Shown: positions 50,252 through 58,338 of the stretch, one piece after another
Position numbering within the stretch: the first letter of the stretch is position 1
Layout of the letters: every line of letters begins with the position of its first letter
NCBI RefSeq assembly: GCF_040685555.1
Contig: NZ_JBFBIK010000004.1
Span: 62,001 to 126,000, forward strand
Length of the DNA stretch: 64,000 bases
Direction of reading: 5' to 3'
DNA from: Sphaerisporangium sp040685555
Lineage (GTDB): Bacteria; Actinomycetota; Actinomycetes; Streptosporangiales; Streptosporangiaceae
The notes under the pieces: generated by a model
Told to the model about the DNA's origin: nothing
Databases searched by the model: none
The model's input: the letters and a program-made list of their open reading frames with translations, nothing else
Position numbers and translations under genes: made by a program

Positions 50252-51433
50252 CTACGGGGCGGAGAAGACATGGTCACTGATGAGCCGGGCGCCCCCGATG
50301 ACCCCCGCGGTGTCCCCCAACTCGGAGAGCACGATGGGGAGGTTTCCGGTGGCCAGGGGCAGTGACCTCCGGTAGACGACGCTCCTGATCTCCGCGAGTA
50401 GTACATGGCCCAGACGGGCCACTCCTCCCGCGATAATCACTAGGCCCGGATTGAAGAAGCTGACGAGGCTCGCCAGCACCTGCCCTGCCTGACGGCCTCC
50501 GTCGCGGATGAGCTGGATCGCGGCCGGGTCCCCGAGGGTCGCGGCGGCGGCCACGTCCTCGGCGGACAGCCTTCCCACCGAGGCGAGGCGTTCGGAGAGG
50601 TACGACGACCGCGGGGCGATCCTGACCGCCTCCCTTGCGAGCGCCGCGCCGCCGAAGTAGGCCTCCAGGCACCCGGTGTTGCCGCACGTGCAGGTCGGCC
50701 CCTGGTCGTCGACCCGTATGTGGCCGATGTCGCCGGCGCTCCCGGAGACACCCCGGTAGATCTTGCCGTCGACTACGATGCCGCAGCCGATTCCGGTGCC
50801 GATCTTTATGAGCAGGAAGTCGTCGACCTGCTTCGCGAGACCGGCGTGGAGCTCGCCCAGCGCCATGAGGTTGACGTCGTTGTCCACCATGGCGGGGCAG
50901 CCGAGCTCCTGGCTGATCGCCTCCTTGACCGGATACCTGTCCCAGCCCGGCATTATGGGGGGCGCCACGGGGACGCCCTCCCGGAAGCTCACGGGCCCTG
51001 GCACTCCGATGCCGACGCCGTGGAGCTGGGTGAACAGCCCCTGCTCGCGCAGCTTGCCGAGGAGCTCCATCGCACGGTCGAGCACCGCCGCCGGTCCGAT
51101 CCGGACGTCACAGGGCTCGCTGACGTGGCCGAGGACCTCCAGCTCGCCGTTGGTGACCGCGACGTCGACCGAGGTGGCGCCGATGTCGATGCCGACGAAC
51201 CTCAGGTGGGGCGACAGCCGGACCATGCCGGACCGCCTTCCCCCGCGCGACGCGGCCAGCCCGGCCTGCTCGACCAGTCCCATCTCGATGAGGCGGTCGA
51301 GCTCCAGATTGAGCTTCGAACGGGAGAGCTCGACGACGTCCCCGAGCTCCGCTCGCGACCGGCCGCCGTCTCGCAACAGGCGCAGCAAGGTCGCCTGATG
51401 GACGTTGTCGGGCCGTACGGGCATTCGCTTCAC
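50252..51433 (-). CDS. ROK-family transcriptional repressor
   Basis: A 393-residue ROK repressor. The N-terminal winged helix (about 10-65, GRSRAELGDVVELSRSKLNL) precedes the sugar-kinase-like part: VGIDIGATSVDVAV, NDVNLMALGELHAG and the zinc motif CTCGNTGCLEAYFGG. GTG 51433 has GGAGG upstream. It lies directly upstream of the ABC operon in the same direction and probably represses it in the absence of the imported sugar. A candidate site, AAAC-ac-GTTT (about 50210-50219), sits between the two. Confidence 0.88.
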   Translation of the reverse strand: MKRMPVRPDNVHQATLLRLLRDGGRSRAELGDVVELSRSKLNLELDRLIEMGLVEQAGLAASRGGRRSGMVRLSPHLRFVGIDIGATSVDVAVTNGELEVLGHVSEPCDVRIGPAAVLDRAMELLGKLREQGLFTQLHGVGIGVPGPVSFREGVPVAPPIMPGWDRYPVKEAISQELGCPAMVDNDVNLMALGELHAGLAKQVDDFLLIKIGTGIGCGIVVDGKIYRGVSGSAGDIGHIRVDDQGPTCTCGNTGCLEAYFGGAALAREAVRIAPRSSYLSERLASVGRLSAEDVAAAATLGDPAAIQLIRDGGRQAGQVLASLVSFFNPGLVIIAGGVARLGHVLLAEIRSVVYRRSLPLATGNLPIVLSELGDTAGVIGGARLISDHVFSAP

Positions 51434-51567
51434 AGAGCCTCCGGGTCGGAGTGATATGACGCCGAAGCTAGTTCACTTCCGCTGCTTCGGGAAGCCCTTT
51501 TTGATGACAATTCATAACTTTCGCCGTTATCAACGAAAGCAGGTGACAGACTTCACTTGTATGCGAA

Positions 51568-51607
51568 AACCGCACGATCATCGCGGCGCTGCGATGATCG
51601 TGCGGTT
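51568..51607 (-). terminator. Terminator of the SDR gene
   Basis: A perfect 17-bp stem (51568-51584 with 51591-51607) and a six-base loop; on the minus strand it is followed by TTCG after GGTT. It lies about 105 bases after the SDR stop and before the ROK gene. Confidence 0.85.
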
Positions 51608-51670
51608 ACGGGGGTGTTTCGCCGGAAGGTTTCCGGCGAAACGGCGGACGGGGCCGTCAGGGGTCCGGCT

Positions 51671-51724
51671 CAGAGCACGACCTTCAGAGCATGGCCGTCA
51701 GAGCACGACCTTCAGAGCATGGCC
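51671..51724. repeat. 28-bp tandem duplication across a stop codon
   Basis: A 28-base unit (51671-51698) is repeated at 51699-51724 (26 of 28 bases retained). The second unit contains the SDR stop codon (51712-51714) and last codons, so the first unit is a non-coding copy of the gene end. Confidence 0.75.
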
Positions 51725-52608
51725 TTCATGGAGGCACTGGCCTGCTCGCCGAGGGTGGTCGGCTGCACGTAGGGCTGCTCGGTGAGGATGGCGTCCCAGT
51801 TGTCGCGGATCGCCTCGATGGTGAGGTCGTCGGTCCGCCAGCCCGGCCCCTCGGCCACGAACACGCGGGCGACGCGCCCCGCGCCGACGCTGAAGACCTC
51901 GCCGGAGGTCTCGCAGCTCTCGTGCGCGAGGAAGGCGACCAGCGGACTCACCATGCCGGGGGTGAACCGCTCCTCGAACTCGGCCGGGAGCAGTGCCTCG
52001 GTCATCCGGGTCCAGGCGATCGGCGCGATGGCGTTGGCCTTGATGCCCGCGCGGGCGCCCTCGATGCCGAGGGTCTTGGTCAGGCCGACCAGCCCCATCT
52101 TGGCGGTGGAGTAGTTCGCCTGGCCGAAGTTGCCGAACAGCCCGGCGGGCGAGGAGGTGTTGACGATCCGCCCGTAGCGCTGCTCCTTCATGTGCGGGAA
52201 CGCCGCGCGGCTGACCAGGAAGGAGCCGCGCACGTGCACGGCGAGCACGGCGTCGAACTCCTCGACCGTCATCTTGCCCAAGGACTTGTCGCGCAGGATG
52301 CCGGCGTTGTTGACGACGATGTCCACCCGGCCGAACGCGTCGCGGGCGGCCTGGATGATCGCCTCGGCGCCCTCGGGAGTCGCGACGTTGTCGGCGCTGG
52401 CCACCGCCTCGCCGCCGTTCTTGGCGATCAGCTCGACCACCTCGGCCGCGGGCCCGGTGGAGGCCCCGGTGCCGTCGAGCGACCCGCCGACGTCGTTGAC
52501 CACGACCTTCGCGCCACGCTCGGCGAGCAGGAGCGCGTGCGACCGGCCGAGCCCCTGTCCGGCGCCGGTGACGACCGCGACCTTCCCGTCGAACCTGAGT
52601 TCAGACAT
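51712..52608 (-). CDS. SDR, HSD17B4/hydroxyacyl-CoA dehydrogenase type
   Basis: A 298-residue SDR. Cofactor loop TGAGQGLGRSHALLLAERGA with VVVNDVGGSLDG, catalytic Ser in NTSSPAGLFG and YSTAKMG. The pattern matches the 3-hydroxyacyl-CoA dehydrogenase part of peroxisomal multifunctional enzyme 2 and mycobacterial Hsd4A-like proteins, which act in sterol side-chain or fatty acid breakdown. ATG 52608; the C-terminus beyond about 245 is longer than in basic SDRs. Divergent from the next gene, with two similar 17-base motifs in the gap. Confidence 0.8.
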   Translation of the reverse strand: MSELRFDGKVAVVTGAGQGLGRSHALLLAERGAKVVVNDVGGSLDGTGASTGPAAEVVELIAKNGGEAVASADNVATPEGAEAIIQAARDAFGRVDIVVNNAGILRDKSLGKMTVEEFDAVLAVHVRGSFLVSRAAFPHMKEQRYGRIVNTSSPAGLFGNFGQANYSTAKMGLVGLTKTLGIEGARAGIKANAIAPIAWTRMTEALLPAEFEERFTPGMVSPLVAFLAHESCETSGEVFSVGAGRVARVFVAEGPGWRTDDLTIEAIRDNWDAILTEQPYVQPTTLGEQASASMKAML

Positions 52609-52623
52609 GCCGCCCACCCTTCG

Positions 52624-52640
52624 AGGAGAATAAGATTCTA
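52624..52640. promoter_or_regulatory. Direct operator-like repeat, copy 1 (copy 2 at 52721-52737)
   Basis: AGGAGAATAAGATTCTA and AGGAGAGTTAAATTCTG match at 13 of 17 positions and lie 97 bases apart in the same orientation in the divergent gap. The first also contains AGAAT-aag-ATTCT. They probably bind one regulator acting on both promoters. Confidence 0.4.
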
Positions 52641-52823
52641 GTGATCTCACAATAGCCTGCGGCGCCCTTCGCACCCAGGGCCAGTTCGGGACACGCGGCG
52701 TGACGTTGCGGATAGTGATCAGGAGAGTTAAATTCTGCTATAGTTTCCGCCTCGCAAGGGCGTGGGTCAGCGTCGACCCCTATCTCTGCACGGCCCCGCC
52801 CAAACCCGGGCTGGAGGCCAGCT

Positions 52824-53882
52824 ATGCCCGCACAGCCGCCCCTCCGCGTGATCCAGTGGGCCACGGGCGCCGTCGGAAGCTACGCGCTTCGCAGCGTCAT
52901 CACCCGTCCCGAGTTCGAGCTCTCCGCCGTGCTCGTCTACGACCCCGACAAGGTCGGGCTGGACGCCGGAGCGCTGGTCGGACTGCCCGAGACGGGCATC
53001 CTGTGCGTCGACGACTTCGACGGCGTCATCGCCGCCGAGGCCGACTGCGTCCTGCACATGCCGCTCCCGGCCGCCTACTTCGGCGGCGACTACGCCGCCG
53101 ACCTCGAGACGGTCTGCGCGCTGCTCGCCTCGGGCAAGAACGTCATCACCACCACCGGCTTCATCTACCCCCAGGTGTACGGCCCGGCGGTCGTCGAGCG
53201 CCTGCAGGCCGCGTGCCGGGCCGGCGGCACCTCGGTGTACGGCACCGGCATCAACCCGGGGTTCATGAGCGACCTGCTGCCGCTGACCCTCACCGGCCTG
53301 TCCACGCGGCTCGACCACATCTACGTCCGCGAGTCGTCCGACTTCCTCGGGCATCCGTCGCGGCAGATCGTCATGGACCTGATCGGGTTCGGCCGCGCGC
53401 CGAAGGACTACGCCGTGGCCGTGCGTCCCTTCCGCAACGTCCAGCGGGCGCTGTTCTCCGAGAGCGTCCAGCTCGTCGCCAGCGCGCTCGACGTCAGGCT
53501 GGACGAGGTCGAGGAGACCGACGAGTACGAGCTGGCGACCGAGGAGTTCGAGATCACCGCGGGCGTCGTGCGGCCCGGCACGGTCAGCGCCTCCCGGTGG
53601 ATCTTCTCCGGGCTCATCCGGGGGCGGCCGTTCATGACGGTGGAGTGCGTCTACAAGGCGGACGCCACCAAGGTCGGGCGGTGGCCCGCGCCGGGCTTCG
53701 CCATCCACATCGAGGGCCGGCCGCAGATGATGATCACGATCGACGAGGTCTCCCACGGGCTGGCGGGCGCCGCCGCGCACGCGGTCAACTCCATCGCCTC
53801 GGTCTGCGCGGCCCCGCCCGGCATCCGCACCCTGCTCGACCTCCCCCTCGCCACGGGCCGGGGCGCCACCCGCCTGGCCTGA
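52824..53882 (+). CDS. Dihydrodipicolinate reductase-like NAD(P)H dehydrogenase
   Basis: A 352-residue Rossmann protein: RVIQWATGAVGSYALRSVIT at the N-terminus, DCVLHMPLPAAYFGG, and NVITTTGFIYPQVYGPAVVE in the middle. It belongs to the DHDPR-N / 2,4-diaminopentanoate-dehydrogenase-like family, frequent in mycobacteria and relatives next to lipid-degradation genes. The exact substrate is unknown. ATG 52824 is preceded by GGAGGCCAGCT. It probably shares regulation with the divergent SDR. Confidence 0.8.
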   Translation: MPAQPPLRVIQWATGAVGSYALRSVITRPEFELSAVLVYDPDKVGLDAGALVGLPETGILCVDDFDGVIAAEADCVLHMPLPAAYFGGDYAADLETVCALLASGKNVITTTGFIYPQVYGPAVVERLQAACRAGGTSVYGTGINPGFMSDLLPLTLTGLSTRLDHIYVRESSDFLGHPSRQIVMDLIGFGRAPKDYAVAVRPFRNVQRALFSESVQLVASALDVRLDEVEETDEYELATEEFEITAGVVRPGTVSASRWIFSGLIRGRPFMTVECVYKADATKVGRWPAPGFAIHIEGRPQMMITIDEVSHGLAGAAAHAVNSIASVCAAPPGIRTLLDLPLATGRGATRLA

Positions 53883-53921
53883 GCGCGCGTACGCCGCGAC
53901 GCGCGCCCGCACGCGCGGCGG

Positions 53922-54494
53922 TCAGGAAAGGTGGGCGACGATGTCGGCGACCTGGGCCTTCTGTGTGACGGCGACCTGGCGTGCGAGCTCCACGGTCGCG
54001 CGGTCCTTGCCCTCGTCGCGCGCCTTCTCGGCGAGCTGGACGCCGTAGTCGGCGTGCCGGGCGAGCGTCGTCAGCCAGAGCCGGTCGAAGTCCGGCCCCG
54101 ACTTGCCCTTGAGGAGCAGGAGCTGTGCCGGGGACAGCATCCCCGGCATCTGGTGCTGGGGAGGGTTGTCCGCGTCCGGCACCGTGAACTCCCACGCCTT
54201 GAGGGAACGGGCCATCACGTCGATCTGGGCGGTCTCGTCGTCGATGATCCTTTGCGCCAGGCCCTTCACGTACGCGTCCTGGCTACGCTCCGGGACGAGC
54301 CGCGCCAGGGTGATCGACTGCCGGTAGTGCAGGATCATCTCCCGCGAGAAGAGCACGTCCGTCAGGTTGTACGGGATGTCGTAGGTGGCGGCCACGGAGA
54401 CGGCGCGTCCGGGCACCGAGGCGCAGCCGGTGACCCCCGGCATCGCCAGCGCCGCGACGAGGCCCATGGCCGCGACGCCGAGGTTCCTGCGCAT
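53922..54494 (-). CDS. DUF305 lipoprotein
   Basis: A 190-residue exported protein with a lipobox (GVTGCASV, Cys about 24). DVLFSREMILHYRQSITLAR and the DUF305 hallmark MPGMLSPAQLLLLKGKSGPD, then FDRLWLTTLARHADYG are visible. The usual double-His (HH) of the family is reduced (ILHYRQ, ARHADY). DUF305 proteins often appear near copper genes, but no copper gene adjoins this one. Confidence 0.78.
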   Translation of the reverse strand: MRRNLGVAAMGLVAALAMPGVTGCASVPGRAVSVAATYDIPYNLTDVLFSREMILHYRQSITLARLVPERSQDAYVKGLAQRIIDDETAQIDVMARSLKAWEFTVPDADNPPQHQMPGMLSPAQLLLLKGKSGPDFDRLWLTTLARHADYGVQLAEKARDEGKDRATVELARQVAVTQKAQVADIVAHLS

Positions 54495-54623
54495 CGGCTT
54501 CCCCTTCCCCCTGCGACGGCGTCCGGCGCGGGATCGGCCGGAGCGCGGAGGAGACCCGTGCTCCGTTCGTGCCGAGATACGCGCGTTTCGCCTGAGGCGT
54601 TCAGAAGGGCCGCGTGGCAGGGT

Positions 54624-55130
54624 TCAGGAGTGCGGGGTGAAGCGGCCGAACCGGCCCTGGTGGTAGAGGAGGGGACGGCCCGCCGTGCCTATGCCGGTGC
54701 CGGTCACCAGGCCGACCACCAGGATGTGGTCGCCGATCTCGACGGTCGTGTGCGGCGTGCAGACCAGATGGGCCGACACCCCGCTCAGCAGCGGCACGCC
54801 TCCGGGGCCCGGCCCCCATCTGGTCGGCTCGGCGAACCGGTCGACCCCCTTGCGCGCGAACCTGGACGCGAGCTCGGCCTGGTCGCTGGCGAGGACGTTG
54901 ACGGCGAAGGTCTCGGCCTGCCGCAGCCACGGCCAGGTAGTGGACGACTGGTCGACGTAGAACGAGACCAGCGGCGGGTTGAGGCTGACAGAGGAGAAAG
55001 AGGTCGCGGTCAGGCCGACCGGCACCCCCTCGGTCTGCGCCGTCACAACGACGACCCCGGCCGCGTGCACGGCCAGCGCCCGGCGGAAGCCCTCGTTGTC
55101 CACGGCCCGTTCGGAAAGTGTCTCGGTCAT
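54624..55130 (-). CDS. Flavin reductase-like protein
   Basis: A 168-residue FMN-binding split barrel of the HpaC/HsaB/SsuE-partner type. FRRALAVHAAGVVVVTAQTE, GLTATSFSSVSLNPPLVSFY and the final GRPLLYHQGRFGRFTP are typical. It supplies reduced flavin to a monooxygenase using NAD(P)H. ATG 55130 overlaps the upstream FMN reductase stop by four bases. A Cys leader peptide heads the transcript, pointing to sulfur assimilation, not only to steroid degradation. No monooxygenase is adjacent. Confidence 0.83.
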   Translation of the reverse strand: MTETLSERAVDNEGFRRALAVHAAGVVVVTAQTEGVPVGLTATSFSSVSLNPPLVSFYVDQSSTTWPWLRQAETFAVNVLASDQAELASRFARKGVDRFAEPTRWGPGPGGVPLLSGVSAHLVCTPHTTVEIGDHILVVGLVTGTGIGTAGRPLLYHQGRFGRFTPHS

Positions 55131-55642
55131 ACCGTCGCCCCTTCCCTCAGCACGATCTGGGGCACCACCCGGTCCGCCCACCGGCCCAGCACCTCCTCGG
55201 GAGCGGCGATCTCGGATTCGAGCAACGCCAGGCCAGGGGTCGGTACGTTCGCGCCCAGCTCCACCAGGAGGGGCCGCAGATGGGTCTCGACCGCGAGCGC
55301 GTGCCGCGCGTCGCCCATCACCAGCACGGGCAGCGCGACCGTCCCCGCCAGCGCCTGGGACGGCAGCCGGTCGAGGAAGACCTTGAGCAGGCCGGTGTAG
55401 GTGCCCTTGTACGTGGGACTGGCCACCAGCAGGACCTTCGCGCCGGCGACCAGCTGGAGCGCCTCCTGGACCTCGGCCGGAGGCTTCGGCGCCAGCAGGA
55501 CCGGGGCCAGCGCGGCCAGGTCCACCACGTCGCGCTTTCCTGGATGTTCGAGCCGCTCTGCCACCAGCCGGGCCGCGTGCTCCGCCGCCGTCCGTGTACG
55601 TGACCCTTCCCGCGGATTGCCCACCAACGTGACGAAACTCAT
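55127..55642 (-). CDS. NADPH-dependent FMN reductase (SsuE/MsuE-like)
   Basis: A 171-residue flavodoxin-fold reductase. The phosphate loop VTLVGNPREGSRT and the FMN region LLVASPTYKGTYTGLLKVFL are clear. SsuE-type enzymes provide FMNH2 for alkanesulfonate monooxygenases. It is the first full-size gene after the leader peptide at 55728-55808 and is coupled to the flavin reductase. The context suggests organosulfur use when cysteine is scarce. Confidence 0.85.
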   Translation of the reverse strand: MSFVTLVGNPREGSRTRTAAEHAARLVAERLEHPGKRDVVDLAALAPVLLAPKPPAEVQEALQLVAGAKVLLVASPTYKGTYTGLLKVFLDRLPSQALAGTVALPVLVMGDARHALAVETHLRPLLVELGANVPTPGLALLESEIAAPEEVLGRWADRVVPQIVLREGATV

Positions 55643-55727
55643 CTGTCGCTCACCACTCTTCTCCCGGTTCCCGCGACGGCACCGACCGCGTCGAGCCGAT
55701 GCGAGGAGTGCTCAGAGATTGCCGTTG

Positions 55728-55808
55728 TCAGCTCGTGCGGCGACACTGGGCACTGGTGACGTGGCCGAAGTCCACGTGCGCGCGCCTGGTCAGGGGGATC
55801 TGGCTCAT
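55728..55808 (-). CDS. Cysteine leader peptide (attenuator-type uORF)
   Basis: A 26-residue frame starting MSQIPLTRRAHVDFGHV and ending in CRRTS. It matches the Streptomyces putative leader peptide pattern (LTxRxHVD, then a late Cys-Arg-Arg) found upstream of sulfur genes. The ATG is about seven bases after the -10 box, so it is probably translated leaderless. Ribosome stalling at the Cys codon when charged tRNA-Cys is low would be expected to raise expression of the two reductases 86 bases downstream. It is too short for standard gene calling. Confidence 0.75.
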   Translation of the reverse strand: MSQIPLTRRAHVDFGHVTSAQCRRTS

Positions 55809-55815
55809 GCTCGAA

Positions 55816-55844
55816 AACCTACGTAGACCAAACCGTAATGTCAA
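55816..55844 (-). promoter_or_regulatory. Sigma-70-type promoter of the leader/reductase operon
   Basis: On the minus strand TTGACA (55844-55839) and TAGGTT (55821-55816) are separated by exactly 17 bases. The predicted start falls at or within a base or two of the leader ATG at 55808. Confidence 0.7.
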
Positions 55845-55871
55845 TATTCCCTACTGGTTTTGCCTGAAATA

Positions 55872-56984
55872 CTAAATGTCCGGATACCAGAGGTCGGGCT
55901 CGCCCGCCACGCGACGGAGCCGCCCCCGCGCCTCCAGGTAGACCAGGTGGGCGAGGGTCTCGTTGGTGGCGGCCCTCCGCATGAAGGCCGGGATGGTGTC
56001 CCAGGGCCGCGACCAGGTCAGCCGGGTAGTGATGTGCCAGCAGTCGGCCCCGTCGGCCGACGACACCGCCGACTCGATCTCCGCCAGCCGCTTCGCGTGG
56101 TGGGCCATGACGTAGTCGACCCGGTCGGCCAGCTCCAGGAAGCGGTACTCGTGGGCGGGCAGCACCTCGTCGACCTCGAAGTCCCTGACGGCCGCCAGGG
56201 CGTCGAGGTAGTCGGCGAGCGGGTCGGGCGCCGACTGCGGGTGGACCGCCACGATCGGGGTGATCCTCGCCAGCACGTGGTCCCCGGAGAACAGCACCCG
56301 CCGCGAGGGTGAGACGAAGCACAGGTGCCCGGGCGAGTGGCCCGGGGTCCAGATGGCCCGCAGGTCCCAGCCGGGCAGGTCGAGGGTGGCGCCGTCCTCG
56401 ATCAGCCGGTCGGGCGCGGCCATCGTCACGAACTGCCGGATCATCTTCGACGCCCCGCTCAGCTCGTCGAGCGTGAGCGGCGGCACGCCGGAGCGGGCGA
56501 GCAGCGCCCGCTCCCGGGCGACCAGCGAGTCGATCGCCGACTCGTCGTAGCGGTCGTGCACCAGCGCCGCGTCCGCCGGATGCAGGCCGATCCACGCGCC
56601 CGACGCCTCGCGGACCCGGCCCGCGAGGCCGTAGTGGTCGGGGTGGATGTGGGTGACCAGAACCGCGCGGACGTCGGTCATCGCGTACCCGGCCACGGCG
56701 AGCCCGTCCACCAGGGCGGTGTAGGCCTCCTCGGTGTTCCAGCCCGCGTCGATGATCGCCACGCCGCCGGGCAGCTCCAGGGCGTACACCAGGACGTACC
56801 TCAGCGGGTTGATCGGGATGGGCACCGGGATCGACCACAGCCCCGGGCGCACCTGCTCGACCTTCGGCATGGCGCCGCCCAGCCAGGCGTCCCGCTGCTC
56901 CTCGCTGGCCGGCGTGACCCTCCTGCCGGGCTCGACCGCCTTCGTCGCCTCGCTCATGGCCGGTCCCGCCCCCTGATCGCTCAT
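55872..56984 (-). CDS. MBL-fold metallo-hydrolase, paralog of 1709-2740
   Basis: A 370-residue relative of the hydrolase after fadA5. The metal site is VLVTHIHPDHYGLAGRVREA, with TPGHSPGHLCFV and LFSGDHVLARITP further on. The signature opening WSIPVPIPINPLRYVLVYAL and the C-terminal RLTWSRPWDTIPAFMR are shared. I start at ATG 56984 (GGGAG seven bases upstream); the frame extends to a GTG at 57014. The degenerate KstR-type half-site at 57031 fits a common regulon. Substrate unknown. Confidence 0.85.
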   Translation of the reverse strand: MSDQGAGPAMSEATKAVEPGRRVTPASEEQRDAWLGGAMPKVEQVRPGLWSIPVPIPINPLRYVLVYALELPGGVAIIDAGWNTEEAYTALVDGLAVAGYAMTDVRAVLVTHIHPDHYGLAGRVREASGAWIGLHPADAALVHDRYDESAIDSLVARERALLARSGVPPLTLDELSGASKMIRQFVTMAAPDRLIEDGATLDLPGWDLRAIWTPGHSPGHLCFVSPSRRVLFSGDHVLARITPIVAVHPQSAPDPLADYLDALAAVRDFEVDEVLPAHEYRFLELADRVDYVMAHHAKRLAEIESAVSSADGADCWHITTRLTWSRPWDTIPAFMRRAATNETLAHLVYLEARGRLRRVAGEPDLWYPDI

Positions 56985-57030
56985 CCCCGCACTCCCTTCG
57001 GCCTCCGACGCCACGATTGTGCCCCGGTCA

Positions 57031-57045
57031 CCGAATCATGTTCTA
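57031..57045 (-). promoter_or_regulatory. Degenerate KstR-type site before the second MBL hydrolase
   Basis: The minus strand reads TAGAACATGATTCG. The left half equals the other sites; the right half deviates at two consensus positions. It lies about 50 bases upstream of the MBL start and inside the end of the MFS gene. Confidence 0.35.
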
Positions 57046-58338
57046 CTCGGGGGGTGTCCCAGCGGCCGGCAGCCGCACGTACAGCAGGGCGGACACGAGC
57101 ACTGCGGCGGCGGCGGCCCACCAGGCGGGGGCCGTACCTGCCCGGGACGCCAGCAGCCCGAGGCCCAGCGAGGAGACCATCCCGCCGAACTGCAACTGCA
57201 GCGAGTCGACGGACATCAGCGTGGCACGCTGCGAGGAACCGACCCTCCCGTGCATCATCTCCGCGCGCAGCAGCGCGGCGACCCCCATGGCGGCGAACAT
57301 CACCACGTAGGCGGCTCCTGCGGCGGCGACACCGCTGACACCGGTCAGCACGGTCGTGGCCGCCAGGGTCCCCAGCGCGGCGGCTCCGACCACCGTGCCC
57401 GCCACCGCCGCAGGGACCGATCCTTTGAGCAGCCGCGCCGCCCACGGGGCCGACCAGGACCCGAAAGCGCTGGCGGCGAACCCGGCCGAGGCGACGAGGG
57501 CGTACACCGAACTGGCGGACTCCGCCTCCCCGGTCAGCGAGGCGAGCCTCCCCGGTGTCAGCACCTCGATCGAGTAGAGCCCCGCTCCGATCGCGAACGA
57601 CACCACGAGCAGCCGGCTGAGCGCCCGGTCCCGGAGCCCCAGCCGCAGCCCGGCCCCGATGGTGACCGGCACGTCACGCATGACCGACCCGATCGTGGGA
57701 CGCGGGTGGGGCGGCTCGGGCATGGCGACGAGGACGACGGCGAAGAGCACGGCCGCCGCGACCGCCGCGGCGATCATCGGTGTGGCCAGGCCCCCGGGCA
57801 GCACGAGCGGCATGAAGCCGCCGGTGAGCGTGCCCACGCAGAGCGACACCGACCCCATGGCCTCTCCCCTGGCAAGGCCGGGCTTGAGATCGGCCTCCCG
57901 TCCCCGCGCGGCGTGCAGCGTGTCGACGTACCAGGCCTGGGCGGGCCCGCTGGACAGCGCACGGGCGACCCCCTTGAGCACCGAGGCGACCACGAACGGC
58001 CAGACAGAGGTCGCCACGGCCAGCAGCGCCAGCCCGGCGACGCTGAAGAGGGCGGACACGGCGAGCAGGACCCGCCGCCCGAGGACGTCGGCGAGGCCGC
58101 CGGTGGGGAGCTCCAGGACCACGACGACGATCGCCTGGACGGACAGCACCATCCCCACCGCCGCGAGGTCCAGGCCGCGCGAGGTCATCAGCAAGATCAT
58201 TGATGCCATCGTCAGGCCCGGAGGCAGCCACGTCAGGAAGCTGATGAGGGCGTAGCGCCGCAGCGCGGCCCGGGGGGAGAGGGCTTTGAAGCCGCCCCCG
58301 CCCGGCACATGGACGGTGACGTCGCCCGGGGTGCTCAT
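57043..58338 (-). CDS. MFS transporter coupled to an ArsR-like regulator
   Basis: A 431-residue, about 12-helix major facilitator. LTWLPPGLTMASMILLMTSR and the loop GGLADVLGRRVLLAVSALFS are typical; VARALSSGPAQAWYVDTLHA follows. The ATG at 58338 overlaps the regulator stop (ATGA), so the pair is one operon, with the transporter likely induced by its own substrate. Efflux of a toxic or antibiotic compound is the usual role of such pairs. Confidence 0.83.
   Translation of the reverse strand: MSTPGDVTVHVPGGGGFKALSPRAALRRYALISFLTWLPPGLTMASMILLMTSRGLDLAAVGMVLSVQAIVVVVLELPTGGLADVLGRRVLLAVSALFSVAGLALLAVATSVWPFVVASVLKGVARALSSGPAQAWYVDTLHAARGREADLKPGLARGEAMGSVSLCVGTLTGGFMPLVLPGGLATPMIAAAVAAAVLFAVVLVAMPEPPHPRPTIGSVMRDVPVTIGAGLRLGLRDRALSRLLVVSFAIGAGLYSIEVLTPGRLASLTGEAESASSVYALVASAGFAASAFGSWSAPWAARLLKGSVPAAVAGTVVGAAALGTLAATTVLTGVSGVAAAGAAYVVMFAAMGVAALLRAEMMHGRVGSSQRATLMSVDSLQLQFGGMVSSLGLGLLASRAGTAPAWWAAAAAVLVSALLYVRLPAAGTPPE

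Noticed and set aside
54624..55642. HsaAB-type steroid ring monooxygenase reductase
   Set aside because: No oxygenase partner and no KstR box; the Cys leader peptide points to sulfur metabolism instead.
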